Part shown: positions 10,688 through 20,595 of the stretch, one piece after another
How the letters are laid out: each line of letters opens with the position of its first letter
Numbering within the stretch: position 1 is the first letter of the stretch
Source: Mixophyes australis
Lineage: Eukaryota > Chordata > Amphibia > Anura > Limnodynastidae
DNA length: 64,000 nucleotides
Reading direction: 5' to 3'
NCBI GenBank assembly: GCA_036250195.1
Contig: JAVHZZ010000001.1
Span: forward strand, 401,192,117-401,256,116
Made by a program: the position numbers and the translations under genes
Notes under the pieces: model-generated
Told to the model about the DNA's origin: nothing
Databases searched by the model: none
Seen by the model: the letters and a program-made list of their open reading frames with translations, nothing else

Positions 10688-11340
10688 TGCCCCATTCATA
10701 CTGCACCAAAATCCCGGGTTTTTGCCGGGGCGAGCTCAAACGACCTATGTCTTGGTGCAGTATGAATGGTACAAGTCAAAAATCCCGGGTCTTCAACCCG
10801 GGATTTATCGAGGGGTAATTCCTGGGTCGGACCCGGGTTGCCTGCACTATGAATGGTGCAACCCGGGTTTTTCAACCCGGGTTGCACAGAAAACAAGCTG
10901 ATTGGCTATCTGCCTGTCTCTGGAGGATGATGTCATCGGTGGGAGCCCGTGGAAGATTCGAGAAGGAGTTTAGGAGAAATGGTGGATGGTGGAGTGCAGA
11001 TCAAGCTGAAGCAGAATCGGAGTTTGTTGGAGAATGACGGCTATGATGAAAAGTAATGTGGTAAACAATCACCACCCACTTTTGCATCATCTTTATGCGT
11101 CAAAAAACCAGTCACCTTTCAATGACATCACCATTTTTCAGCCAATGAAAACTGCTCTGGTGATGACTCCCACAAATTGCCAGGGCACAGACTTGTGCAG
11201 TATGAATGGGGTCAACCCGGGAAATTCCCGGGTCCGAGGTGCAGTATGAATGGTGTTTCTGAGCTGGGACGCTCCGAGCCCCGGCAAAAACCCGGCTTGA
11301 AAAACCCGGGATATTGCCGGGGCGGCAGTATGAAAGCGGT
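10688..11340. mobile_element. CCCGGG-rich non-autonomous element
   Basis: The element is bracketed by CCATTCATACTGC (10,692) and the inverted counterpart GCAGTATGAAAGC (about 11,326). The word GCAGTATGAATGG, or one mismatch from it, recurs inside at 10,757, 10,844, 11,197 and 11,241. Runs such as CCCGGGTTTTT, TTCAACCCGGG and GCCGGGG form nested short hairpins. The ends look like a DNA transposon whose subterminal repeats may bind a transposase, but no enzyme is encoded and no target duplication is convincing. The frames through it are short and overlap on both strands. Confidence 0.6.
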
Positions 11341-11842
11341 ATAAACTACCATATAAGGTGGCAGCACAATAGTGATAGTTGCCTTTAAAAACTATAAGAT
11401 TTCCTATATAGACCAAATTAGTCATATTTGCAGCTGTCATAAAAAAATCATTCCAAATACAATGATTATGTAATTTATTTAGTTTTCTTCCTTTAGTCTT
11501 TATTTTGCCCTTTTGATTTTCAGTCCAAGTTAAGCCTAAGGGAAAGAGATGCATTTTCATTTTATGAACATTATTCATATATTTTAGTCATTTTGAATGC
11601 AGCTTCTCTACTGTATTCCTGTGGTTATCTAATTAAATAGCCAGCACAAGTCAACACTCACCATAAACTATGTTCTGCAAGATTGCCACTGCAGATCTTA
11701 TTAGTAATGATTCATTCTTTTTTGATTTATGGTTTCCAATGTGAAAAGTTTTCAAGTTTTTATTGTTGTTAAACAAAAACAGATTCTTAGAATATTATCC
11801 TGTTAAGAGTCAAATTGTGATCCTTAAGAAATATTGTTCTGG
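11341..11842. other. Unassigned AT-rich sequence
   Basis: A 146-codon minus-strand frame (11,138-11,578) runs from here into the CCCGGG element and has no domain. Nothing else is seen. Confidence 0.5.
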
Positions 11843-12016
11843 GGATAAATTTATCAGGCTGCCAGTTTCACAAAGTGGAAATGTTGCCTATGGCAACCAA
11901 TCAGATTCTAGATATCATTTTGTAGAATGTACTTAATAAATGATAACTAGAATCTGATTGGTTGCTATAGGCAGCATCTCCTCTTTTTCTAACCCGCAGC
12001 TTGATAAATTTACCGC
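11843..12016. mobile_element. Palindromic MITE, copy 1 (174 bp)
   Basis: The two arms are near-perfect inverted repeats built on TTGCCTATGGCAACCAATCA and AGATTCTAG, with a spacer of about 45 bases containing 'attttgtagaatgtactt'. It is flanked by CTGG at 11,839-11,842 and 12,017-12,020. It is the most diverged of three copies (see 19,098 and 30,049). Confidence 0.85.
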
Positions 12017-12049
12017 CTGGTGTATTTGCTATGACCCTTAAACTGCGTA

Positions 12050-12465
12050 CTGTTGATGCTTTTTCTTCATTGCAAAAGCTCTCTTACCTTTTAGGACTTA
12101 ACACTCTAATCCATAAGTAAAAAAACACACTGACAAATATTTAAAGTTTTGGAAAACAGGTCACATTTTATTGAATTAAATAGAAATGGTGGCGGCGAAA
12201 GCAAATTGCGATTCTGCTAACAACTAATAGCAAAACCAAACAGTGTATGGTCAACAGGCACTAACCACTGGTCCTAGGACATAGTCCTTTACGATTTGTC
12301 GGTGATAAATATGGCATCATAGTGACTACCCCTTCTGGGATCACGATGATGTTCCCACACAGAAGGACCAAGAGCTAAGTTGCTTCAAATGGGGCAGTAA
12401 GTTGCGGCCACTCAGCGATAGCACAATATGAATTAGTTGCTGACTGCAAAAGCTTTCCTGTCAAC
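12050..12465 (-). repeat. Direct repeat, copy 1 (possible terminal repeat of the tyrosine-recombinase element)
   Basis: This segment matches 13,432-13,755 in the same orientation. Shared words include CACTCTAATCCATAAGTAAA, TTAACCACTGGTCC/C-AGGACATAG, ACCAAGAGCTA(A/G)GTTGCTTC and CTGACTGCAAAAGCTTTCCT. This copy holds about 85 bases that the other lacks. On the minus strand it contains AATAAAATGTGACC (about 12,165), a possible poly-A signal for a transcript coming from the recombinase side. Confidence 0.75.
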
Positions 12466-12799
12466 TTTGCCTCACCTGTGAGAGGGAGAAAAAGTTAAAA
12501 CACAACATATAAATGCAGGGATGGAGGGAGGGAATTTTTGCAGCAAAAACGAGGACCAGCAACCACTGCAGGAGAATATATGTGCCAGCTAGGGCCCCTC
12601 ACTGTAGACACTATTGGCTTGAAGATGTCAGCAGACCCCAAATAGGTGTTAGGGCTAACAGTTACCTAGATAAAAAATTAGTACCAATCAAGATAGAGGT
12701 ATTCACCTTTAGCAGCTGCCTTTCCCGATTCCCGATGAACTGATTATGTTCACAGGTACTCAGATGCCCCCAGGACTTCACTCTAGAGTAGTAAAAGTT
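12466..12799. other. Unassigned spacer
   Basis: This lies between direct-repeat copy 1 and the Gypsy LTR. The only frame (12,513-12,743, plus) has no recognisable domain. Confidence 0.45.
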
Positions 12800-13431
12800 T
12801 ATCAATGGTAACCATAGAACAGGGTGGAGGACAACTGGAATAGAGGAGGCAAATAGCAGGAACAGTCCAGAGGACGTGGGTCAGTAGCAAACAGAGTAAT
12901 CGAGGGACAGGGCAGAGGTCAGGGCAGGTTGAAAACATGGGCAGAGGTTAGGGGCAATCAGCATTCAAGCAGGGTACAAAAACAAGCCAAAGGTCACAAC
13001 AGGAATCAGGTCAATAATGCAGTAATGGACTATACACAAGAACAAAGATGTCAGTATAATGTGTAGCACACAAGATGCTATAACCAGTAGGGAGGTTGAG
13101 CCCTCCCTGCCTTAAATACAAAAACTGGCCAATCAGGAGTTCGGACCGTGACGTGTATAATTAGCCCCCCAGGAGGTGCCCAATTAATCTATACTATTTG
13201 CGCACTTGTCCGGCTGCCACCTGGACGTGGCGCTGAATGAGAAGGAATCCCGGCCATTGCCCTAGTGACAGCTGGGTCGGAAACACCAGAAGTGAGGTCC
13301 AGACGGTTGCCATGACAGCCGAGACACGGTAAGAAAAGACAGACGCGAGCCGCAGTTTGCAACAATAGGTAAGATGATGACTCATGCACAAACATATGAG
13401 TTTAAATGTCGGTTTAAGGCCTCTCGTCATA
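12800..13431 (-). mobile_element. Gypsy LTR remnant related to the element at 36-39 kb
   Basis: Compared with the LTR at 38,429-39,127 it shares, in order, a tract of GAACAG/AGGTCAGGG words, then GCTATAACC(A/G)GnAGGGAGG, the hairpin partner CCCTCCCTGCCTTA, ATATAC or AATACA, a CAATCAG tract, and GGCTGCC...GACACGGCGCT or GACGTGGCGCT followed by CATTGCC and CCATGACAGCC/CATGGAGACAGCC. The minus-strand promoter region (TATTTAAGGCAGGG) is near 13,105-13,120. The ends are eroded and no target duplication was found. It sits between the two direct repeats of the recombinase relic. Confidence 0.6.
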
Positions 13432-13755
13432 AACTTCATGCTGCTTCTTCTTTACACAAAGCCTCTCTCACCTTTTAAGGCTTAGCACTCTAATCCATAA
13501 GTAAATAAAGATACTGACAACCATTTACATGTGTATGGTCAACAGACATTAACCACTGGTCCCAGGACATAGTTCTTTACAATTGGCAGGTGCTAAATCT
13601 GGTGTCATAGTGACCACACCCCTTCTGGGCACACAATGACATGCCCACACAAAAGGACCAAGAGCTAGGTTGCTTCGAATGGGGCAGTGACTTGTGGCCA
13701 CTCAGCGATAAAACAATATGAATTAGATGCTGACTGCAAAAGCTTTCCTGTCACA
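13432..13755 (-). repeat. Direct repeat, copy 2
   Basis: This matches 12,050-12,465 and lacks about 85 bases present there. It adjoins the end of the SGNH hydrolase relic, so on the minus strand the order is recombinase, hydrolase, repeat, LTR insertion, repeat. Confidence 0.75.
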
Positions 13756-13779
13756 TGCTTTAACAGAAAAAACAGCATG

Positions 13780-14330
13780 CCACCAAATGACCTATCTCCC
13801 CCCCAATCTCCAGTAATGCTTCTCCAAAAATAGCCAAATACCCTCATCCATCAGATGAACTCCATCAGTCCTATAAAACTGAACCTGATCCATTGTAATT
13901 AATGGGTGGGCGATGACCTGATGATATTCCCAGCAGATCGGTTTACTTTCTTATGAAGAGTCCTCATAATGGCGGCAGGTATGCTGGCCCTCCAGGAAGC
14001 CTAGAGATAAGATTAGACAAGCATAGGCGAATCGTCGGTCATTGCACTTGTATGGTACAGATCCTTCCTAATGGGGTTAACAATTCCAATGATTTCCGAT
14101 TGCCTAAATCATTGCCCACCAGGTGTATCACCAGTATATCAAGTGTACCTTGTCTGCTCACTTCCCTAGACAAGAGGGGGATAAGGGATGTCCAAACTCA
14201 TTCCCTACTACCTAACCTTTTAATTTCCACCAGATGAGAAAAGTTGTCCCTGTTATGAGAGGAACAGTGCCTGGCTGCCCAGTACACATAAGAATGACCA
14301 CCCATATTTGTATCTTCAGAACTGGTGAGC
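13780..14330 (-). pseudogene. SGNH (GDSL-type) hydrolase pseudogene of a retroelement
   Basis: The minus strand shows the spaced signature blocks of an SGNH hydrolase, a serine esterase fold. Block I is GHSYVYWAA (serine codon at 14,291-14,293), block III is VGNDLGN (asparagine and aspartate near 14,109-14,114), and block V is DGVH at 13,855-13,866, followed by DEGIWLFLEKHYWRL. From serine to histidine is about 145 codons, close to the family's usual spacing. The three blocks lie in three different frames, so at least two frameshifts have occurred, and a stop follows block V's domain. Known of the family: SGNH domains occur in some retroelements, including some tyrosine-recombinase elements of the Ngaro type. 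Inferred: this belonged to the same element as the recombinase just upstream. Its role in the element's life cycle is not known to me. Confidence 0.75.
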
Positions 14331-14599
14331 CTGTAACAAAACTAAATAAAGCCCAATCAAATCAAGGCCATGGCCGGACGTTCCAACAGCAACTACTGCA
14401 GCAGGATGGAATTGATCCACCAATGGAAAGGGAGAAGAAGAGGAGGGGGAATAGTAACCTATATGAAGATAAAAAAAAATAAAACCCTGAAGGCACATAA
14501 CTAATCAAGCCTGGATCTGGGGAAAAAGAGGAAAAATCCCTTCATGCCCTCGCTGAAAGTGATGAGTAGCAAAGCCCTTGGTTATCAAAGGATTTAAGG

Positions 14600-15331
14600 A
14601 TGGCCGACTGCGCATACAGCCATTATATCTTTGGTCTAATGTATGTCTTGATTGCATCCGACACAATCTGGCTAGTGATTTAATTGTAGTAATGGAAGAG
14701 CCTTCTTCGGCTGCGGCTGTAGCCTCTCCAATCCTAAAGGAGTGGATGCCGTATAGGGCCGGGTCCGGGTCTAAACCCATATGTGCTAAAGCATGCTTAA
14801 AAATTGCAACACACTGAAATTTGAAGAGAGGGGTCCCATCGCCATGAACCAACCGGGACTACCTCTCATGGGGTCTGACCAAATCAAATAAGGAACACGA
14901 TACTACTGGATAAATGGTCCAGCCCTAATGGGCTGCTACAGAAATCCACGGACCTTTTCCCTTCTGGTCAGGCTTGGAACTAGAAGGTTTGCAAGAAATA
15001 GGCTAACAATTAATATCATGTGCCTAGCAAGCAATGCATCCTAAGCAGCATGCTTCGATATCGCCACTAACTTGTTCATGCGAACTCCACCACAGAATGC
15101 TAGCAAAAATGCAGCACTAAATAAAAGGGTTTCATAATAATTATCAGTTAAAGCAGAAAGAGCGTCAAACAATTGTCGCAGCATCCCAGCAGCCACCAGC
15201 CTCCTAGCATCCTTTACTACCACTTGCATTGTAGCCCACTCTTTGAGAGCCTTAGAGATCAAGAACCCTTTTGTAAAGTCCGTCCACTCGTGCAGGCGAG
15301 CAGTGAAAGATATAATCGTCAATGAGGCCAT
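14600..15331 (-). pseudogene. Tyrosine recombinase pseudogene (DIRS/Ngaro-type retroelement)
   Basis: Tyrosine recombinases cut and rejoin DNA through a covalent 3'-phosphotyrosine and integrate DIRS/Ngaro retroelements and Cryptons. Two frames carry the domain. Frame 15,331-15,041 has SAAFLLAFCGGVRMNKLVA, with the first catalytic arginine at 15,080-15,082. Frame 14,852-14,505 has GIHSFRIGEATAAA, the H-x-x-R box, with histidine at 14,742-14,744 and arginine at 14,733-14,735. The expected ending SDAIKTYIRP, with tyrosine at 14,641-14,643, is in a third frame, so a small indel separates it from the H-x-x-R box. The spacings (112 codons from R to H, 33 from H to Y) are normal. All four residues survive but no single frame joins them. 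The 5' side stops at an LTR remnant near 15,360. No reverse transcriptase is in the window, so a Crypton origin is possible, but the SGNH relic favours Ngaro. Confidence 0.8.
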
Positions 15332-15361
15332 CAGGGTGGTCTCTTAGTGACAGTCTCGTGT

Positions 15362-15967
15362 TGTCAGGCGCCATCCCCGCTTTTCCTCTCCTGCCGGGGA
15401 CGGACGCCGCTCTCCAGTTCCTATGTCTCCTCCGACCAGGCTCTGGCTTGCACGGCCGTTGCTACAGCAACTCGACGAGCTCCCCGGCTTCCTGTCTGCG
15501 GTCAGCGGTTCCCTGTCCGCCAATGATTACATACCCACCACTATATTAGGGAGACTCTTGCACCATTAGGGTGACTAGGTCTCTTAATGCTCCAGCTCTT
15601 CTGTGGTTCTTTTTGCATCCTGACTGACTCCCTGTGTACCGAAGCTGCTTATCCTGACTTCGCTTTGGATTCTCCTCTGGTCTGTTTCGTGCTTCCTGGT
15701 TTTGACCCCTTGCCTTCTGATTCTGCTTTGTACACTCCCTGGTACCTCGCTTGCCTGCACGGTTATGACTTCTGCCTGTACGACTACGATTGTTCACCCC
15801 TCACCTCGCTGGTAGCTTTCTGGGAGGGCCGCGACCTGCAGGCCACTTGCGGCGAAACCCAAACTCCCTTGCGGGGGTGAAGACCATTAGTGTGTTAGAC
15901 TCCGCGCCTCCCTGTGTAGCGGCGTTAATACTTGCGGGTGATCTTCAGTCCGAAACATTCCGTGACA
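15362..15967 (+). mobile_element. Gypsy-type LTR (probable solo LTR)
   Basis: It begins TGTCAGGCGCC and ends CCGTGACA, the TG...CA pattern of LTRs, with 606 bases between. It is C/T- and GC-rich relative to its surroundings, with a possible TATA-like CTATATTAGG at about 15,540. The 3' part (GCGAAACCCAAACTCCC, TTGCGGGGGT) is shared with the remnant at 3,890-4,375 and, inverted, with the one at 17,167. The flanking pentamers cgtgt and catgg do not match, so either a terminus is wrong or the element was rearranged. Several overlapping plus-strand frames here are LTR shadows. Confidence 0.6.
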
Positions 15968-15992
15968 CATGGTATTTGGCCCATATAAAGGT

Positions 15993-16700
15993 GTGACGAA
16001 ACAAGCTTGATATCCCCTCAACCAACCTGCCCCTTGTTTCTCACAAAATGTTTAACTTTACAACATGTACTTTTTATAGCCGTTTTTTGTTCCCCAGCTC
16101 AGCATCGTACAACTGCAGTGTCTAATTACAAGCTTTCTCTACACGATGCATGGAACAGCTGGGGACCCCGTGACAACACAAGTAGTGTAAAGGGTTCATT
16201 TCCGGAGGGAATGAGTGATATCTTAGTTTGGGAGGTGGGGATGTCCAATTATATCCATTGTCTTCCACAGGACTACCTGAGACATTCTGTCTGGGAAACC
16301 GCAGGGGAGCCACTGTGGAATGACAGCTCATCTCCACTCCCCCCTCCAAACCCTTAGTCCAGCACTCACCGATATTTAAAAAAGAGAGACCCAGGGTTTT
16401 GCCCAGGGAGGGGAACACACTGTGGAAATTTCACCCTAGATATAAAAGGGGGGGGAGGTGTTCATTTTGAGGATTAATGATTACATCTGCAGATCCATGG
16501 GTCTTCAAGTCAAGACAGTAAAGTGACTGTAACTCCTTAAGCTGGTGGGGTAAGGGACAGATCATGTGGTAAACCTGACTGGCATTTATTTACTATTTTT
16601 ATATTATATTCTAATGATGTTTTTATTACAATAAATGTACTGTTGTACTTTTCTAACTGCATTTGCTTGAGTGACTATAAGAACTCTAGAAGGAACTGGG
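15993..16700 (+). mobile_element. LTR-like sequence, possibly from an endogenous retrovirus
   Basis: It starts TGTGACGAAACAAGC and carries a TATA box in AGATATAAAAGGGGGG at about 16,440 and a poly-A signal AATAAA at 16,631, about 190 bases downstream. This is the U3-R-U5 arrangement of an LTR with U3 near 450 bases. The plus-strand frame 16,007-16,357 (116 codons) lies in the putative U3 and has no domain. No second copy, primer-binding site or target duplication could be confirmed. A host promoter or 3' UTR is an alternative. Confidence 0.35.
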
Positions 16701-17166
16701 TAGGCTTCCCTGGCATAGTAAAGCATTCAGCATGAAGTGGGTAGATTTGGGCCAGATAAACTCGGTATGCTCACAAAAGGCAAGCATGTCATTGCTATAA
16801 CCTTCATCGCACCAACCCCCAGAAATAGACCCACTGCTGCCAGCCTGCACGATAAAAAGCAAGCGAGTGTTAGGTTATGTGAAACGAGCTATAGACATCT
16901 GCAGTGTCCTATAGAAGACCTTCACCAGTGTGATGGTACAGTACACGAAATTGAATAAAAAACAGGAGCAACTGAACCCAACGCAACTGCACCAAATGAC
17001 AAGCCATAGAATGGTGAATCAATGACACCATGCCACTTTATCCACCAGCAAACAACAACATCTGACTAGAGTGTCAATCTCACTGCCCAAAAAAACAAAG
17101 CAGGGCATGGATCTGCATATCAAAGAGCGTGATGACCCTATAAATAACAAATCATCCAGATAGTGG
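16701..17166. other. Unassigned sequence between LTR remnants
   Basis: No gene or clear repeat. The short frame 16,737-16,958 has no domain. Confidence 0.45.
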
Positions 17167-17770
17167 GTGTCATGACCCAATGATAGGTTTGCACACGAAG
17201 AATGAGTGAGATGCTGCTGTCTCAGCTGGTATTGGCTAGACGTCCCCAGAGGCGCAGAGTCTAACAGAGTGAAAGGTATTCACCAGGGATCGGTGCAAGG
17301 AGATTTGGACTTCAGCGGCTTACACCCTGCAGGTTGCGGCCCTCTAGGAAAGTTCCCAGTGAGACAGATAGAGAGGTGGCTTTGAAAGGCAACTTGACTC
17401 TGAGGAGTAACCCAGTGACAGTCAGTTACTAGAGTCTTAGTAGAACACCTGAGAGGAGGAGATGATGTACCTGAACGGGTAAGTTCACGATGAGGTAGCT
17501 AGGCAGCGTTCAGAGATATACAGTCTAATAGCAGATGATGATCACAACAATTACCACCAAGGAGTGGAACATGTATGCCACATCTATACCATTGGGAAGT
17601 GGAATGGATCAGCGGAGGTCAACGATACATGTCGAATAGATAGCGGGCGTTGATCACAGCAAATACCACTAAGGAGTGGAAAATTTATACAAAGTTCAAA
17701 GGAGTACAGGGTATGCAGCAGACGATGAACCACGGCTATTACCACTGGGGAGTGGAACCCCCAGTGGTAT
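17167..17770 (-). mobile_element. Gypsy-type LTR remnant, inverted relative to the 15.4-kb copy
   Basis: It begins (plus-strand reading) TGTCATGACCC and shares, on the minus strand, TGTTAGACTCTGCGCCTC and GAGGGCCGCAACCTGCAGG with the LTR at 15,362-15,967. From 17,535 to 17,765 a diverged motif close to TACCACTAAGGAGTGGAA, itself partly palindromic, occurs four times. The far end is not defined and no target duplication is visible. Confidence 0.5.
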
Positions 17771-18689
17771 TCCCCCATTATGACAAAATGATGAATATAT
17801 TTTCTTGTCTAAATGTCTGGGGTTATGACCCTCACTTAGAAGTAAGAACAATTCACAACACAAGCCTACATACTAGCATTAATTATCTGGGCAATGCAGT
17901 CTGAGTTTGAGTACAAAGGGGATTCAAATCAAACTCCTACCAGAGTAAGGTACACTTCAACATGTACCTAATGTTTTATAATAGTTACATTTTCCTTAAA
18001 TAAAAAGGAGAAGGACCATTTTCTCCTGGCAAAAACTATTAAATACAAATTAAATTAATATACTTATTTAGCTATCCGAGTTTTAAAATCAAAAACATAT
18101 TTGTTTAAATATTGTTTATAATGCATATCGCAAATAACAATGGGCATACTAATAGACTGCATCATTATGAACATACAACTTTCTATGCCATGAACTGGAT
18201 ATGAGAAAATCATTTCCACAAGCTGGAGAGTGTATGGATGTCAGTGATTCCATGCTGGTATACAATTTCGCAAATGGAAAAAAACTGCATTCGGTCTTTA
18301 AAGTTTTGAGATAAATAAAAAAAAAATTCTCTGCACCACATTGCTCAGCAATGCTTTATAAATGAGCAAAACAAAAGACAGTTGTTGTGAACAGACTGCT
18401 TAAGATTGTTTTTCACCCATTGCAAATTGCAATACTAATTATATTATAGCAAAATTGTCCTTATTTTTTATTCAACTCATCAAGATTTTTGTACAGGACA
18501 AGCCTTATAGAGAGTATTTATGTAATTGCAGTCCTAAATATATATTGTACATAGTACTTATAGCCTATTTCTTCATCAGAGTGCACATAAAGGATTTACA
18601 CATGACCAGCCTAACTCTATAATTAAATTCTGTAGATAAAAATAGTCAATTTTCAACACTACAAATTACAGTCCTAAATATACTTACAG
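17771..18689. other. Unassigned AT-rich sequence
   Basis: I see nothing recognisable apart from scattered A and T runs. Confidence 0.5.
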
Positions 18690-20122
18690 GATCCTAAACA
18701 CCATGGATTTACTGGGAGGAGATCTTGTCAAACCAATCTTATTTACCGGGTTACTAAAGTAATAGATCAAGGGAGGCCATAGATGTGGCATTTCTAGATT
18801 TTTGTAAGGCCTTTGACACTGCCTAACATCACAGACTGTTAAATAAACTCGAAAGCTTGGGATTGGATCCTAAGATGGATAAATGGATAAGATCTTGGTT
18901 GCAGGATAAAAACAGAGAGTTAAAGTAAATGGAGTACATTCACAGCAGGGAAAGGTTACCAGTTGAGTACCTCAAGGATCTGTACTTGGACCAGTGCTTT
19001 TCAATATCTTAATTGGTGGTATTGCAAATGGTATTGAAGGGAAAGTATGCCTTTTTGTGGATGACACAAAGATATGTAACAGGGTAAACACACCAGGGGG
19101 TATATTTACTAAACTGAGGGTTTGAAAAAGTGGAGATGGTGCCTATAGCAACCAATCAGATTCTAGCTCTCATTTTGCAGAATGTACTAAATAAATGACA
19201 GCTAGAATCTGATTGGTTGCTATAGGCAACATCTCCACTTTTTCAAACCCGCAGTTTAGTAAATCTAGCCCCAGGAGGGGTAAAACAAATAATCAATGAT
19301 TTATATAGACTAGAGGAATGGGCAAGAGAGTGGCAATTACAGTTTAATGCCAACAAATGCAAAATCATGCACTTGGGTCTCAAAAACACAAAGGCTAAAT
19401 ATAGTATTAATGGCACTATAATGGAATCTACTGAGGAGGAAAGGGATCTAGGAGTCACTATTTCAGGTGACTTAAAGGCAGGTAAGCAATGTAACAAATC
19501 AATGAGGAAGGCAAGTCAGATGCTTGGTTGCATAGGGAGAGGAATCAGTAGCAGAAAGAAAGAAGTAATAATGTCACTGCCTAGGTCATTGGTACGGCCT
19601 CATCTAGAATACTATGTTCAGTTCTGGAAGCCATATCTCCAGAAGTATATAAATACAGTAGAGACTGTATAAAGAATGGCAACTTAAATGGTACATGGCC
19701 TATAGCACAAAACTTACCCAGAAAGACTAAAAGATCTTAATATGTATAGCTTGGAGCAGAGAAGGAAACATGGGACAAGATAGAAACTTTTAAATATATC
19801 AAGGGCTTTAACAAGGTACTGGAGGAAAACATTCTTCAAAGGAAGAGAAGTATTAGAACACGAGGACATGCACTGAAACTGGAGGAAAGTAGGTTCAGAG
19901 GAAATTTAAGGAAAAAATACTTCACAGAAATGGTAGTGATAAGTGGAATAGCCTCCCATCAGAGGTGGTTGAACAATTTAAACATGCTTAGCATAGACAT
20001 AAGAATATCCTTAGAAAGAATAAAGGATCAAATAAGGTTTGAGGTTACCATAGGATAAAACTTGAGCAGACTAGATGGGCCAAGCGATTCTTATCTGCCA
20101 TCAAATTCTATGTTTCTATTTT
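18690..20122 (+). pseudogene. CR1-type LINE, 5'-truncated, interrupted by a MITE
   Basis: This is the 3' part of a CR1-clade non-LTR retrotransposon. Reading the plus strand there are VAFLDFCKAFDT (first catalytic aspartate block, about 18,785), PQGSVLGP (RT motif B, about 18,965) and FVDDTK at 19,051-19,071, the active-site F/YADD box with both aspartates kept. The coding sequence is interrupted by a MITE at 19,098-19,270 and resumes as LEEWAREWQLQFNANKCKIM (about 19,312) and the 101-codon frame 19,367-19,672 (RDLGVTISGDL, RPHLEYYVQFW). In-frame stops occur after both parts. The end is the CR1 3' tail ATGGGCCAAGCGATTCTTAT then CTATGTTTCTAT. The element starts inside the reverse transcriptase, so it is a typical 5'-truncated dead copy. 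Confidence 0.85.
19098..19270. mobile_element. Palindromic MITE, copy 2 (173 bp), inside the CR1 LINE
   Basis: The arms GGGTATATTTACTAAACTGA and, inverted at the other end, GGCTAGATTTACTAAACTGC continue into TTGAAAAAGTGGAGATG and CCTATAGCAACCAATCAGAT. The spacer is about 45 bases. A perfect 5-bp duplication ccagg lies at 19,093-19,097 and 19,271-19,275. Removing the element plus one ccagg restores a continuous CR1 sequence, so the boundaries are secure. Confidence 0.95.
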
Positions 20123-20595
20123 ATAGAGACACTTACTCTATATTTTTTCACTATCAATGTACAGTGCAGTGTTTTCTGCGTCAATAATAAATCTAGATTA
20201 TAAAATAAACACAGTACTATTTACCAAAATAGCATTCTCAAAAAATAAATATATATTGCTAAATCATGACCGTCATCTATTCATACTGTTAACTATTAAT
20301 GAATACCCATTTCCAGCTACATCCACCAAAAGATATGTAGATTGTGGATAGCAGCCAACCTATATAGTCCAATTAACAATATGACCACACTTCACTTTAA
20401 AAACACCATGGCCATAATAATGTTAATGTTAGGTATATCATGAAAGAAATATAAATATTCTTTAAGAGTCATAGAAGAGGAGATAAATACATTACCAGTT
20501 GCTGTTCCTCTGAGCAGAATTGTATTAGCTGCCAGATGTTCTTTGGGCAGATTTGTATTTGGCAATAGACACAAGGATAGGGAAATTATTAAACA
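20123..20595. other. Unassigned AT-rich sequence
   Basis: The minus-strand frame 20,392-20,634 has a hydrophobic stretch but no domain, and it runs into the Helitron-like element. I do not call it a gene. Confidence 0.5.

Noticed and set aside
16007..16357. 116-codon plus frame as a possible gene
   Set aside because: It lies in the putative U3 of an LTR-like sequence, has no domain, and the minus strand is equally open.
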